Below are positions 20,457 through 30,504 of a DNA stretch of 64,000 nt, piece after piece; positions within the stretch are counted from its first letter, which is position 1; every line of letters begins with the position of its first letter. Origin of the DNA: Elusimicrobiota bacterium. GTDB lineage: Bacteria > Elusimicrobiota > Endomicrobiia > Endomicrobiales > Endomicrobiaceae. The notes under the pieces were generated by a model. The model did no database searches and was not told the origin of the DNA. It saw only the letters and a list, made by a program, of their open reading frames with translations. The translations under genes were made by a program, and so were the position numbers. The stretch is taken from assembly GCA_017525905.1 (NCBI GenBank), contig JAFXSD010000076.1:82293-146292 (forward strand), read 5' to 3'.

Positions 20457-22112
20457 TTATTTATCGTTAAGAAGTTCTTCGGCATGTTTTATGGCGTGTT
20501 CCGTGATTTTTTCTCCGGAAATGATTTTGGCTATTTCCTCTATTCTTTCATTAGCATTTAAAACTTTAGCTTTTGTGATATTTCTGCCTTTTTCGGTTTC
20601 TTTATATATTTTTATATGATTGTCCGCATTTGAAGCAATTTGGGCTAAATGCGAAATGGAAATAATTTGTCTGTTATCGGATAAACTTTTTAATTTTTTG
20701 CCGATCTTTTCACCCGTTTTTCCGCTCGTTCCGGTATCAATTTCATCGAAAATAATAGTTCCTACATTATAATTATCGGATATTGTTGTTGATAATGCCA
20801 ACATTACTCTTGATATTTCTCCGCCGGAAGCCACAAGAGATAACGGATAAAGTTTTTCCCCTTTATTTGCACTGAACATAAATTCCAACTTATCAAAACC
20901 TGTTCTTGATATTTCCGATTTTTCCACCGAAATTTCAAATTGAGAATTTTTCATATTTAAATCTTCAAGTTCCGATATTATTTTTTTTGATATAACGGTT
21001 GCAATTTTTTTTCTTTTATCTGATATTTGTTGACATAATTTTGTAATATCTTTCAATAAAAAATCAATTTCTTTTTGAATATTTGTTATGTTTGTTTCGT
21101 AGTTTTCAAGTGATTTTATTTTGTCTTCTAAATTTTTGCCATAATCAATAATTTCTTGTATGTTTTTCCCGTACTTTGATTTTAATTTTTTTATAAGTTG
21201 TTGCCTTTCCAACATAGCATCCAAACTGTCAGGGGTAACATCTATATTGTTCGACAAATCTTCAACTTCTCTATAAACATCGTCTATTTGAGTCATTGTA
21301 GAATTGATGTTTTTGGAGATATTATCAATATTTATTCCGTATTTTTCCAAAAGAGAAATTTGTTTATTTATTATTGAAAGGTTATCCGTTACAGAGTGTT
21401 CTTGTTTGTAAAGGATGGATAACATTTCCGTTGTAACATTTTTTATTTTTTCCGCGTTTTTTAATTTCGGCAATTCTTGTTCTATTTTTTCTTCTTCATC
21501 ACAACTTAAATTTGCCTTATTTATCTCATTTATTTGATATTGATATAAATCCAACAATCTTTCTCTATCCGTGTTAGCTTTTTCAATTTCTTCTTTTTTA
21601 TTTTTTAAACTTTCCAATTTATCATATTTAACCGACAGTTGTTCCAGCAGTTTGGAATTATCTGCAATATTATCAACAATTTGTCTCTGATATTGTTGTT
21701 CAAACAACATATTACTCTTATGCTGAGCATAAAAATCAACCAAATATTTACCGATATTGGAAAGTGTATTTATGCTAACGGAAATATCGTTAATAAAAGC
21801 TTTACTTTTCCCTGCGGAATCAATTTGTCTTCTGATTATAATTTCATTTTCACAATCTATAGATAATTCGGAAAGAATATTTTTTACATTGGTGTTTTTT
21901 GAAATATCAAATTCAGCACTGATTGTACAAGATGTTGTTCCTGTTCTTATTACACTTGTACTTGCTCTTGCACCCAACAACAAATCTATAGAGTCTATAA
22001 TAATTGATTTTCCGGAACCTGTTTCTCCGGTTATGACTGTAAGTCCTTTTTTAAAATCTATGGTAATGTTTTCAATTAAAGCATAATTTCTAACGGATAA
22101 CGAAGTAAGCAC
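20457..22112 (-). CDS. recN: DNA repair protein RecN
   Basis: This 551-residue SMC-like ATPase takes part in double-strand-break repair. Walker A is GETGSGKSII at about residue 29 and the C-terminal half carries LVASGGEISRVMLAL (signature) and the Walker B IIFDEIDTGTSG. Coiled-coil arms fill residues 150-370. The start is GTG at 22112, directly after the nadK TAG and 5 bases behind a GGGGAG site, which decides it. nadK-recN is a frequent bacterial pair. Confidence 0.94.
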   Translation of the reverse strand: MLTSLSVRNYALIENITIDFKKGLTVITGETGSGKSIIIDSIDLLLGARASTSVIRTGTTSCTISAEFDISKNTNVKNILSELSIDCENEIIIRRQIDSAGKSKAFINDISVSINTLSNIGKYLVDFYAQHKSNMLFEQQYQRQIVDNIADNSKLLEQLSVKYDKLESLKNKKEEIEKANTDRERLLDLYQYQINEINKANLSCDEEEKIEQELPKLKNAEKIKNVTTEMLSILYKQEHSVTDNLSIINKQISLLEKYGINIDNISKNINSTMTQIDDVYREVEDLSNNIDVTPDSLDAMLERQQLIKKLKSKYGKNIQEIIDYGKNLEDKIKSLENYETNITNIQKEIDFLLKDITKLCQQISDKRKKIATVISKKIISELEDLNMKNSQFEISVEKSEISRTGFDKLEFMFSANKGEKLYPLSLVASGGEISRVMLALSTTISDNYNVGTIIFDEIDTGTSGKTGEKIGKKLKSLSDNRQIISISHLAQIASNADNHIKIYKETEKGRNITKAKVLNANERIEEIAKIISGEKITEHAIKHAEELLNDK

Positions 22113-22934
22113 CTAAACTCCCCACTTTAATTTTGCTTTTAATGTATTTATATACGAATAATTTCTGTCTCTTATGAGTTTTGCTTTTTTATGAAAAAGT
22201 TTTATTTTAACTTTTTTATTTTTATCCAAAATATAGCTTTCTTGTCCGTCAACAGATACTATCAAATCCGTCTTTTTATTATCGTTTGTTGATGTAAATT
22301 CCAAGACATTATCGGAATCCAAAATCATAGGTCTGTGTGTTAATGTATGCGGAGATATCGGCGCTATAATAAACAAAGATAATGTAGGATAAATTATAGG
22401 ACCGGATAAAGCCAACGAATATGCCGTTGAACCGGTAGGCGTTGCTATTACGACACCGTCACCTTTATAACTTGATAAAAATTTTTTATTTATAAAAGAA
22501 TCTATGGATGTAAGTCTTCCGTTATATACCGACCTTATAACACAATCATTTAATGCCGTTGTTTTTACGGTTCCTTTCTTAGTGGCAATTTCAATATCCA
22601 GCATAATTCTTTCTTCGCATTCAATTCCGTTCTTTAAAATATTTTCTAAAGAATTAAAAACATTTTTCATATCGGTATCCGTTAAGAAACCGAGTGTTCC
22701 TAAATTAACCCCCATAACAGGAATTGAATATTTGGCAACCAATCTGCTTATTCTCAATATTGTTCCGTCTCCACCGAGAGAAATTATAAAATCAACTTTA
22801 GGATTTCTGACAATGTCATACGAAATATTTTTAACTTTTATTCTTCTACCTTTTAGCCAAGAAGCAATTTCATTACAATATTGTTTTGCATTCGGTTTGA
22901 GATGGTTATATGCTATTCCTACTATCATTTCCAT
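22113..22934 (-). CDS. nadK: NAD kinase
   Basis: This 273-residue enzyme phosphorylates NAD to NADP using ATP. The GGDGT motif (FIISLGGDGTILRISRLV) is at about residue 54, with VNLGTLGFLTD and the substrate region GDGVVIATPTGSTAYSLALSGPI further on. The length is normal. It is followed without a gap by recN, to which it is coupled. Confidence 0.95.
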   Translation of the reverse strand: MEMIVGIAYNHLKPNAKQYCNEIASWLKGRRIKVKNISYDIVRNPKVDFIISLGGDGTILRISRLVAKYSIPVMGVNLGTLGFLTDTDMKNVFNSLENILKNGIECEERIMLDIEIATKKGTVKTTALNDCVIRSVYNGRLTSIDSFINKKFLSSYKGDGVVIATPTGSTAYSLALSGPIIYPTLSLFIIAPISPHTLTHRPMILDSDNVLEFTSTNDNKKTDLIVSVDGQESYILDKNKKVKIKLFHKKAKLIRDRNYSYINTLKAKLKWGV

Positions 22935-23024
22935 ATATGCCTTTTTATATCTAAATTTGCTATAATCAAGTATTATATTAAAATTAAATATTTTTTAAAA
23001 TATTTTTATAGGAGAAATTGTAAA

Positions 23025-24314
23025 ATGTTTTGGCAAAAAGACATTGAAACGATGGACAGAAAGGATTTAAGAAAATTTCAGTTAGACTGTATCAACAAAC
23101 AAATTGCTCTCGCAAAAAAATCACAATTCTACAAAGATAAACTCGCAAAAATAGGCGAACTAAAATCATTGGATGAAGTAACTAAATTACCTTTCACAAC
23201 AAAACAGGATTTAAGAGATTCTTTCCCTTACGGTTGTTTGGTAACGGATTTGAAAGATGTTGTAAGAATGCATTCTTCATCGGGAACTACAGGTAATCCG
23301 ACAGTAGTATTTCATACAAAAGACGATATTGCAAACTGGGCAAACATATCGGCAAGATCAATGTATTGTGCAGGAGCAAGAAGCACGGATGTTTTTCAAA
23401 ACACAATGGGATACGGTTTGTTTTCCGGAGGACTCGGATTTCATTACGGAGGAGAAAGATTAGGAATGATGACAATTCCTATAGGTCCCGGAAACAGTAA
23501 AAGACAACTTTGGTTTATGCAACATTTTAAAACGACCGTCGTTCATATTTTGCCAAGTTATGCATTAAGATTATCTAACACGGTAAAAGAACTTGGTATA
23601 GATGTAAAAAAAGATTTAAACTTAAGAATATTTTTCATAGGTGCCGAACCGCACAGTGAAGCAATGAGAAAGAAGATAGAAGAGTTATATAATGTAAAAG
23701 CTTATAATTCTTACGGATTGTCCGAAATATCAGGCCCCGGAATTGCTTTTGAGTGTCAATATCAACAACATCTGCATATTTGGGAAGATTATGTATATCC
23801 CGAAATAGTAGATCCTAAAACATTCGAACCTTTACCGGACGGTGAAGAAGGAGAATTGGTATTGACAACTTTGCAAAGACAGGCAATGCCTCTTATGAGA
23901 TACAGAACAAAAGATTTAACAAGAATAATATCGGAACCCTGTGCTTGCGGGAGAACACACAGAAGAATTGCAAGAATAACCGCAAGAACAGATGATATGA
24001 TGATTATTAACGGAGTAAATATTTTCCCGATACAAATAGAAAAAACAATATTGTCTATACCTGAAGCAGGTAAGAATTATGTTATCGAATTAATTGACCA
24101 TAATTGTATGGATAAGTTAAGAATAAAGATAGAAATAAACAATGATACTTTTAAAGGAACATTAAAAGATTTGGAAAACTTACAAAATAAATTAATCAGT
24201 GAATTAAAACAAGAACTTGATGTTACACCTATAGTTCAATTCGTTGAAGCTGGAAGTTTGCCGGTCAGTGAAGGTAAAGCAAAAAGAGTAATAGATTTAA
24301 GAGCAAAAAAATAA
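23025..24314 (+). CDS. paaK: Phenylacetate-CoA ligase family protein
   Basis: This 429-residue AMP-forming ligase activates phenylacetate or a related aryl acid to its CoA thioester. The ATP motif HSSSGTTGNPTVVFHT is near residue 85, YGLSEISGPG near 240 and RYRTKDLTRI near 300, with a zinc-like Cys pair (CACGRTH). The start is the ATG at 23025 behind AGGAGA; the frame extends to 22881 but that would overlap nadK. With the following ACT gene it forms a pair common in anaerobes that ferment aromatic amino acids. Confidence 0.92.
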   Translation: MFWQKDIETMDRKDLRKFQLDCINKQIALAKKSQFYKDKLAKIGELKSLDEVTKLPFTTKQDLRDSFPYGCLVTDLKDVVRMHSSSGTTGNPTVVFHTKDDIANWANISARSMYCAGARSTDVFQNTMGYGLFSGGLGFHYGGERLGMMTIPIGPGNSKRQLWFMQHFKTTVVHILPSYALRLSNTVKELGIDVKKDLNLRIFFIGAEPHSEAMRKKIEELYNVKAYNSYGLSEISGPGIAFECQYQQHLHIWEDYVYPEIVDPKTFEPLPDGEEGELVLTTLQRQAMPLMRYRTKDLTRIISEPCACGRTHRRIARITARTDDMMIINGVNIFPIQIEKTILSIPEAGKNYVIELIDHNCMDKLRIKIEINNDTFKGTLKDLENLQNKLISELKQELDVTPIVQFVEAGSLPVSEGKAKRVIDLRAKK

Positions 24315-24335
24315 AAGAAATATAGGAGAAAAAAA

Positions 24336-24764
24336 ATGGCATATCATATATCTGTATTTTTAGAAAATAATCCCGGAAAGTTGGAAAAAATAACAACAAT
24401 TTTGTCAGACAACAATATCAACTTAAGAGCAATGTCTCTTGCAAGCTCCGGAGATTTCGGAGTAATGAAATTGTTGGTTGACGATCCGGATAAAGCTTTT
24501 AATGTTTTAAAAGAAAACAAAATTGCCGTAAGCAAAAGGCAAATTATTGCCGTTGTTGTAGATAATGTTCCAGGAAGTTTCAATAAATTATTAATTTCAT
24601 TATCTTCAAACAAAATAAATATTGAAGATTGTTACGGATTCTTATTAAACAACGGAACAACCGCAGCAATAGTTTTGGAAATAGAAAATTATCCGGATAC
24701 TGCAAAATTCTTATGTGATAAAGGTTTTGATGTGTTAAGTTCCGAAAAAATTTATAAATATTAA
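24336..24764 (+). CDS. Tandem ACT-domain protein
   Basis: In this 142-residue protein two ACT domains (residues 1-70, HISVFLENNPGKLEKITTIL; 71-142, AVVVDNVPGSFNKLLISLSS) have the NxPGxL-type ligand loops. It is a small amino-acid-sensing regulatory protein. It follows paaK with 21 bases and a GGAG site, and this pairing is conserved in several anaerobes. The ligand is unknown. Confidence 0.88.
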   Translation: MAYHISVFLENNPGKLEKITTILSDNNINLRAMSLASSGDFGVMKLLVDDPDKAFNVLKENKIAVSKRQIIAVVVDNVPGSFNKLLISLSSNKINIEDCYGFLLNNGTTAAIVLEIENYPDTAKFLCDKGFDVLSSEKIYKY

Positions 24765-24774
24765 GTTTGATAAA

Positions 24775-24818
24775 CAAAAAAACAACCGCCGGAACAAAAT
24801 TCCGGCGGTTATTTTTTT
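24775..24818. terminator. Strong bidirectional terminator
   Basis: AACCGCCGGAA (24784-24794) pairs perfectly with TTCCGGCGGTT (24800-24810), flanked by an A-rich run and seven T. It serves the ACT gene and the convergent anti-sigma gene. Confidence 0.9.
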
Positions 24819-24835
24819 ATAAGAATTAAACTATA

Positions 24836-25312
24836 TTAACAAAACATCGAAATATATTCTTCGTAATCGTCATTATTTATATCCATATCCGCATAATCAT
24901 TTTCACCGAAATAATATTCTATAGCTGAAGCGGAATCATATTCGTTTTGTTGTTTATTTAAATTCGTATCATGCATAAAGAAAAAAGATGATGAAGCTAC
25001 AACAAATAAAAAGCCTGCAGCCATAATTATTTTTTTCTTCATCGAATTAAAGAAAGAACCGAACATTACAACATTATCGTCTTTCTTAATATTCTCGCTT
25101 TTTATTTTATTCATAACGGAAGCCGTAAAGTCGGCACCGGGCTCTTTTTTAGGTATATCAGCTAAAACATTTTTAACATTTTTAAGAAAAATATAATCTT
25201 GTTTGCATTTAGGACATTCTTCAAAATGTTTCAATAATTCGGAAACAGATTGTGCGGATAATTCATTATCTATGTAAAGAGAAATCATTTCTTGTGCTTT
25301 ATTGCAGTTCAT
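24836..25312 (-). CDS. Zinc-finger anti-sigma factor
   Basis: In this 158-residue protein, residues 1-45 form the anti-sigma zinc finger (CNKAQEMISLYIDNELSAQS then HFEECPKC, the His-x3-Cys-x2-Cys box). One membrane segment (IIMAAGFLFVVASSSFFFM) is at about 93-111. A short acidic extracytoplasmic tail follows (DYADMDINNDDYEEY). It should hold the ECF sigma factor at the membrane. It overlaps the sigma gene by 4 bases (ATGA). Confidence 0.82.
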   Translation of the reverse strand: MNCNKAQEMISLYIDNELSAQSVSELLKHFEECPKCKQDYIFLKNVKNVLADIPKKEPGADFTASVMNKIKSENIKKDDNVVMFGSFFNSMKKKIIMAAGFLFVVASSSFFFMHDTNLNKQQNEYDSASAIEYYFGENDYADMDINNDDYEEYISMFC

Positions 25313-25881
25313 TTTAAATTACCCCCTTCCATTAAAATTTCTTTCAATCTGTTTCTTGCCCTGAAAATCCAAATTTTTACATTTTCAACCGATGCATTCA
25401 TCATATTTGCTATCTCTTCGTAAGAATAATCTTCTATATCTCTTAAAGTTAAGACCATTTTATAATTATCTTTCAGTTTCGCCAGAGCTTCTTGTACCAT
25501 TTTTTGTGTCTCTTTTTGCATCAACTCTTTTTCCGTATTATCATTAGACTTCAAAAAATCAATTAAGTTACTCTTTTCTTCATCTTCACTGTTATTTATA
25601 TCTAAAGGAACTATGTTATACTTTTTTTTCTTGGATATCGTTATCGTTTCATTTATAACTATTCTGTACATCCAAGTGGAAAATTCCGACTCAAATTTAA
25701 ATTTCGGTAAAGCTTTAAAAATCTTAATAAACACGTTCTGTGCTATATCTTCACAATCGCTTGTTCGTCCGCAAAAAGAATAGATTATGCTAAAGACCTT
25801 GTTTTTATACTTGTCTATTATTATGCTGAAAAGATCTTCATCGCCTTGTATGATTTTTTCAATCAGCTCTTTATCTTCCAT
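25309..25881 (-). CDS. ECF-type RNA polymerase sigma factor
   Basis: This 190-residue sigma factor has region 2 (about 20-90) with IYSFCGRTSDCEDIAQNVFI and FKFESEFSTWMYRIVIN, and region 4 (about 125-180) with LRDIEDYSYEEIANMMNASV, ENVKIWIFRARNRL. It directs polymerase to a stress regulon that cannot be deduced here. It is co-transcribed with its anti-sigma factor; control through rseP-type proteolysis is possible but unproven. Confidence 0.92.
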   Translation of the reverse strand: MEDKELIEKIIQGDEDLFSIIIDKYKNKVFSIIYSFCGRTSDCEDIAQNVFIKIFKALPKFKFESEFSTWMYRIVINETITISKKKKYNIVPLDINNSEDEEKSNLIDFLKSNDNTEKELMQKETQKMVQEALAKLKDNYKMVLTLRDIEDYSYEEIANMMNASVENVKIWIFRARNRLKEILMEGGNLK

Positions 25882-25922
25882 AAACTATAAATTAGACTCC
25901 TTGGTATTAAAAAAAGTTACAC

Positions 25923-27278
25923 CTATTTTTTGGTTGCTGTTTTTGTACCTTTTTTAACATTGTTTCTTGCAGTTTTTTGTGCAACAGGTCGTGATACAGA
26001 AGCTCCTGCCGTTTTTTTTACGGTACCGGTATTTGCCGGTTTATTAACATTATTTGCTCTTGTTTGCATTGAAGCATTCGGATCTTTATACTTCAACAAT
26101 TCCCTTATTTTTTCATCGGATGTTTTCGTATAAGAATATTGATTTTCTTTGGATTTTAAACCGGCTTTCGTATATTTACATGCAGAATTCCATAATAACC
26201 ATGTTTTTATTCCGCAATCATAACATGCCTGAATTTGAGCATTGATTTCTTTAGGTCCGTACGGTACACCTTTCAAAGAAAAATCCTGTAACCACGGTCT
26301 TAATTTTTCTGCAGGTATTCTTTTTTTGGCACCTTGCAAAGCAATATAAACAGTTCTGTACGGTTCTTTATTCGGATTAGGTATTCCGTATTCTCCGTTG
26401 TTATAATGAGAAGGATATATCATCGGACTGACATAATCCACCTGTTCCGTCATTTCAACTATTTTTTGACCTATCCCCATATCGGATTTTTCCGTCGTAG
26501 TTAATCCGAAAACATCTATTGAAATTTTTATACCTTTAGGCGATAATCTTTTTCTTGCTTGTTTTAAGAAATCCACTATTTTAGCCGAAGCTGTTACAGA
26601 CGAATGTTCAACTCCATATCTGCAAAGCTTTGTATTACCGTCGGAAGGAAATCTTATATAATCAAACTGTATTTCATCAAATCCCATATCTGCTGTTTTT
26701 TCGGCAAGTTCAAGAATATAATCTACAGCTTCTTGTTTATAAGGATTCAACCACGTAAATTTCTTTTTATCCTGCCAAAGAGTACCGTCGGGATTTTTTA
26801 CTGCAAGACCGGGTCTTTTTCTGGGCATAACATTATCTCTAAAGACCACAATTCTTGCTATCGCATACATTCCTCTGCTTTTAACATTTTTTAAATACGG
26901 TAATACACTCGGAATATCCGTTGAATATGACAGACCGTCCGCAACATTTTTAACCGAAATTTTTCCGTCGATTTCTTTTATATCTATAACTACGGCATTC
27001 ATTTCGGTATTGTTTAACAAATCATCGGTTCTTGTTTTATGAACTTGAGATGCCGATGCAAAAACAGTTAAATGCATGCCTTTTACCATATCGGGTGATA
27101 CGTTTTCAATATGTTTTTCTTCAACTTTTTTTTCTGTATTTGTTCCTTCCTGCGATTGAGAAACAATTTCTCCCTGTTCTACAAGAATTTCGGAAGATTC
27201 TATTTCTTCCGAAAACAAATTATTTGACATCATAAAAACTGCTGTTAAAAGAATTAAAAAAGTTACTGTTTTTTTCAT
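25923..27278 (-). CDS. Exported DUF4015 putative glycoside hydrolase
   Basis: This 451-residue protein starts with a signal peptide (KKTVTFLILLTAVFMMSNNL). The central TIM-barrel-like domain (about 65-370) has MNAVVIDIKEIDGKI, YAIARIVVFRDNV, FDEIQFDYIRFPSDG and YVSPMIYPSHY, as in DUF4015 putative glycoside hydrolases; FDEIQFDYIRF probably contains the acid residues. The C-terminus (about 405-451) is a Lys/Thr/Ala-rich basic tail. Its start overlaps the dxr stop by one base. The substrate is unknown. Confidence 0.82.
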   Translation of the reverse strand: MKKTVTFLILLTAVFMMSNNLFSEEIESSEILVEQGEIVSQSQEGTNTEKKVEEKHIENVSPDMVKGMHLTVFASASQVHKTRTDDLLNNTEMNAVVIDIKEIDGKISVKNVADGLSYSTDIPSVLPYLKNVKSRGMYAIARIVVFRDNVMPRKRPGLAVKNPDGTLWQDKKKFTWLNPYKQEAVDYILELAEKTADMGFDEIQFDYIRFPSDGNTKLCRYGVEHSSVTASAKIVDFLKQARKRLSPKGIKISIDVFGLTTTEKSDMGIGQKIVEMTEQVDYVSPMIYPSHYNNGEYGIPNPNKEPYRTVYIALQGAKKRIPAEKLRPWLQDFSLKGVPYGPKEINAQIQACYDCGIKTWLLWNSACKYTKAGLKSKENQYSYTKTSDEKIRELLKYKDPNASMQTRANNVNKPANTGTVKKTAGASVSRPVAQKTARNNVKKGTKTATKK

Positions 27279-28447
27279 TATTTACATTCCTCTATGTTCT
27301 TTATTATATTTTCGGCTTGTTTCCTTGCCCATAAATCCGCTTCAAAATATTTTGATATATTCTTTGATTTTATAACCTTATGTTTTTTTATTACGGTTTC
27401 AACCACATACGGAATCATATCGAATTTTATTTTTCCGTCAATAAAAGATTTGACGGCAACTTCGTTTGAAGCACTCATAACGGCCGGCATTGTTCCACCC
27501 GTTTTTGCGGCTTTATATGCTATTTGCAAACATTTAAATTTTTTAAAATCAGGTTTAAAAAATTCCAATTTTGCAACTTCCGTTAAATTCAATCTTTTAA
27601 TATAACAATTTTTCCTTTCGGGATAAGACAAAGCATATTGTATCGGTAAAGTCATATCCGGATTTGATAATTGTGCCATAACACAACCGTCATTAAATTC
27701 TACCATGGAATGAATCACGGATTGAGGATGAATAAGAATATCAATTTTATCCATCGGAACATCAAATAAAACGGAAGCCTCTATTGCTTCAAGCCCTTTA
27801 TTCATAAGTGTTGCGGAATCTATCGTTATTTTCTTTCCCATTTTCCATGTAGGGTGAGCAAGAGCATCTTCAACCGTTATATCTTTAAAATTTTTATCTG
27901 ATTTATAAAACGGTCCGCCGGAAGCGGTAAGGAGAATCCTTTTTATTGATTTTTTATTTTCTTTTCCTATACATTGAAAAATTGCCGAATGTTCACTGTC
28001 TACTGGAAGAACAGCAACACCTTTTTCTTTTGCTTTTTGCATTATTAAACGACCTGCCATAACCAAAGATTCTTTGTTTGCCAATGCAATATCTTTTCCG
28101 CTATCTATAGCACAAAGCAAAGGTTCAAGGCCTACAGAACCGACAACCGAAGACAAAACCATATCAACCTGTTTTATGGATGCAATTTTATTTAATCCTT
28201 CCTTTCCAAAAAACACTTTAACCTTGTACTTTTTTTCATTGCACCATTTTTGTAATTTATCGGCATCTTCTTTTGAAAAAACCGATACTGCAACAGGATT
28301 AAATTTTGCTATTTGCTTTTTTAAAAGTTCTATATTTGAGTTGACGGAAAGTCCGCAAACTTTAAATTCTTTTTTTGTTTTTGAAATAAAATCAAGAGCC
28401 TGAACGCCTATAGAGCCCGACGATCCCAATATTGAAATGTTTTTCAT
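27278..28447 (-). CDS. dxr: 1-deoxy-D-xylulose 5-phosphate reductoisomerase
   Basis: This 389-residue enzyme makes methylerythritol phosphate, the second step of the DXP pathway. The N-terminal NADPH site is ILGSSGSIGVQALDFI, followed by LANKESLVMAG, the metal and substrate region PVDSEHSAIFQCI (about 150) and SGGPFYKS, and MNKGLEAIEA. The length is normal. In many genomes dxr neighbours rseP; here rseP-ispG is about 8.5 kb away on the other strand. Confidence 0.96.
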   Translation of the reverse strand: MKNISILGSSGSIGVQALDFISKTKKEFKVCGLSVNSNIELLKKQIAKFNPVAVSVFSKEDADKLQKWCNEKKYKVKVFFGKEGLNKIASIKQVDMVLSSVVGSVGLEPLLCAIDSGKDIALANKESLVMAGRLIMQKAKEKGVAVLPVDSEHSAIFQCIGKENKKSIKRILLTASGGPFYKSDKNFKDITVEDALAHPTWKMGKKITIDSATLMNKGLEAIEASVLFDVPMDKIDILIHPQSVIHSMVEFNDGCVMAQLSNPDMTLPIQYALSYPERKNCYIKRLNLTEVAKLEFFKPDFKKFKCLQIAYKAAKTGGTMPAVMSASNEVAVKSFIDGKIKFDMIPYVVETVIKKHKVIKSKNISKYFEADLWARKQAENIIKNIEECK

Positions 28448-28494
28448 TTTATACCTTCAAAAATAAATTTCGTTTATTATATCATTTTACGATT

Positions 28495-29418
28495 TTATTG
28501 TATATTATTATTTATCTTTATTTTATGATTGTCGGTATAGTTTTTAAATATGTTTATTGAAATAAACAATAATACCGCTATAGTTATCATCAAGTATCTG
28601 CTGAAAACCACAAAGCCGAAAATATTTAAGAGTGTATTTGTAAGAACTATCAATGTAACAATCGCAAAACTTTTATTTACATATTTTCCGTATCCGTTGG
28701 CAAGTATAGTGTTATGAATTTTTATTCCCATAGGGAAACCTATCATTCCGCCTGCGGCAATTATTAAAGACATTATTATTATCGTCCAATCAGGTTTACC
28801 ATCGGCAAAAGTATAATACATACCACCGGTAAAAGTCGTTACAAGCAAAAGTATTCTTATTGATTTTGCCGTTATCATTTCAGGAACTTTAAAAATATTG
28901 GCAAGTGTCGGTCTGAAAAATATTGCACCGCCGACTCCCATAATAGAACTGCAAACTCCAACGACCATACCTATAAAAAAAGCTATCAGCGATTGTGTAT
29001 TTGAAATTTTCGGGACATCTGTTTCGTATTCCGTAGTCTTGCCGAAAAGAACAAGAGAACCCAATGTAACCATGAAAACACAAAATATAACAAGCAGTGC
29101 AATAGAACCGAACCTTTCATAAAAGAATTTATTTACTATTTTCCCGCTAAATGCAAGCAAAAACGCTCCAACTCCCAACGGAATGACAAGTTTTACGGCA
29201 ACGGAATCTTTGTTCCATTGTAAACTTTTTATATCATGAACGGTTGTCATAAGAATGGAAGGAACCATCTGTAATAATCCCACACCGACAGCTTCGTTCG
29301 GAGTAAAACCGAAAATCAACATAGTGGGAACTATAAGCCACCCGCAACCCACTCCCCAATAACCGCCGGAAAACATTCCTATAAAACCTATTAAAGGCAT
29401 TAAAAAGTAAATATACAT
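28495..29418 (-). CDS. TauE/SafE family anion exporter
   Basis: This 307-residue inner-membrane protein has about eight helices and the duplicated motif of the family (GFTPNEAVGVGLLQMVPSIL; VVGVCSSIMGVGGAIFFRPT). Members move sulfite, sulfonates or related anions. No neighbour reveals the substrate. The gene stands alone between dxr and the acyltransferase. Confidence 0.85.
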   Translation of the reverse strand: MYIYFLMPLIGFIGMFSGGYWGVGCGWLIVPTMLIFGFTPNEAVGVGLLQMVPSILMTTVHDIKSLQWNKDSVAVKLVIPLGVGAFLLAFSGKIVNKFFYERFGSIALLVIFCVFMVTLGSLVLFGKTTEYETDVPKISNTQSLIAFFIGMVVGVCSSIMGVGGAIFFRPTLANIFKVPEMITAKSIRILLLVTTFTGGMYYTFADGKPDWTIIIMSLIIAAGGMIGFPMGIKIHNTILANGYGKYVNKSFAIVTLIVLTNTLLNIFGFVVFSRYLMITIAVLLFISINIFKNYTDNHKIKINNNIQ

Positions 29419-29513
29419 AATGGTTGATATTTTACATTTTTATCGACAAAAAAGACAAGTTTTATAATGTTGTTCGGTTATTGAGTTATTGATTTAATTA
29501 AACTGATAAAAAA

Positions 29514-30425
29514 TTATAAACTAAGTTTAAAGTTTGGCTTTATTTTAAAATTATCTAAAAAAGATGTCCCGTAACAAACATCAAAATATTCTTCCTTAAG
29601 ATTTGATGTTATTTTATTTATAACGGCAATATCTTGTGTAAAAGGAATGTTTTTACTTACTTTATCAGGCACATATAAAGTAAATACTGCCGACGGATAT
29701 TTTTGTTTTAATTCTTTTATTTTATCAATGCAGTCATTTACATTGTTTTTACATTTAATAAAAATTTTCGGTTTCGGATGATGACTCAAATATTCATCTA
29801 TGTCTTTAGACCAATAATATTTATTTGCAAATTCACTTAACTTGTTCAATTCTTTTTCCACTGTCAAAGCTTTTTCTTCCAAATTATCATCTTTTGTTAT
29901 TTCTATCGGGTATCCGTAAACCGCAACTGTTTTTGAAAACGGAAGAGGCACTTTAAATTTATCCCAGGCTTTAGTAAATGTTAAAGAATTTTTTGCTATT
30001 GCGGATATCGGTATTAATCTTATACCGACTTTTTGGGATACGAGCAAAAGCCCCGATTTTACCTTATGTATCGGTCCTTTGGGCCCGTCAACCGTAAAAG
30101 CCACGAAATGACCTTTTCTTGCATACCTTATTGTTTCAATTAAAGCTCTCTCGGCTCTTTTTGAAGAAGAACCTCTAACAGCGATAAATCCAAAATCTTT
30201 CAAAACTCCGGCTTGAATTTCCCCGTCTTTAGACATACTGCACATAGCAACAATTTGTCTTCCTGAATTTAGACATAAAGGTAAAATCTGTTCACCGTGC
30301 CAAAGAGCATAAACACTTTGTTCGTCAAATCTTCCCACCAACTCAACAACTCTAAGTCTTAATGTCTTTTTTGTAAAAGCAATATAATAATATGCTATCT
30401 TTGATAATATTTTTCTTGAATCCAT
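29514..30425 (-). CDS. DUF374 lysophospholipid acyltransferase family protein
   Basis: This 303-residue protein has the DUF374 signatures YALWHGEQILPL, RGSSSKRAERALIETI and FTVDGPKGPIHKVKSG, as in LPLAT-type acyltransferases thought to act on lipid A or other envelope lipids. The C-terminal 110 residues are an extra region I cannot assign. The start is the ATG at 30425: an upstream in-frame ATG at 30473 lies inside the promoter spacer and could not be transcribed from it. Confidence 0.82.
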   Translation of the reverse strand: MDSRKILSKIAYYYIAFTKKTLRLRVVELVGRFDEQSVYALWHGEQILPLCLNSGRQIVAMCSMSKDGEIQAGVLKDFGFIAVRGSSSKRAERALIETIRYARKGHFVAFTVDGPKGPIHKVKSGLLLVSQKVGIRLIPISAIAKNSLTFTKAWDKFKVPLPFSKTVAVYGYPIEITKDDNLEEKALTVEKELNKLSEFANKYYWSKDIDEYLSHHPKPKIFIKCKNNVNDCIDKIKELKQKYPSAVFTLYVPDKVSKNIPFTQDIAVINKITSNLKEEYFDVCYGTSFLDNFKIKPNFKLSL

Positions 30426-30463
30426 AATTCTTAAATCCCGTTTTTGTTTACCGCTCGGTAGAA

Positions 30464-30492
30464 AATATAACATAAAACTAAGTTGTTGTCAA
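30464..30492 (-). promoter_or_regulatory. Promoter of the DUF374 gene
   Basis: Leftward TTGACA (30492-30487), a 17-base spacer and TATATT (30469-30464). It places the transcript start near 30457 and so fixes the downstream ATG. Confidence 0.75.
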
Positions 30493-30504
30493 ACTTAATT
30501 TTCT

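Noticed and set aside
22881..23024. N-terminal extension of paaK to 22881
   Set aside because: It would overlap nadK and lacks family similarity; the ATG at 23025 has a good ribosome binding site.
28898..29122. Antisense ORFs within the TauE/SafE gene and other membrane genes
   Set aside because: They lie wholly inside well-supported genes and show no domain or start signal.
30426..30473. Upstream ATG of the DUF374 acyltransferase
   Set aside because: It falls inside the -35/-10 spacer of the clear promoter, so it would not be on the mRNA.
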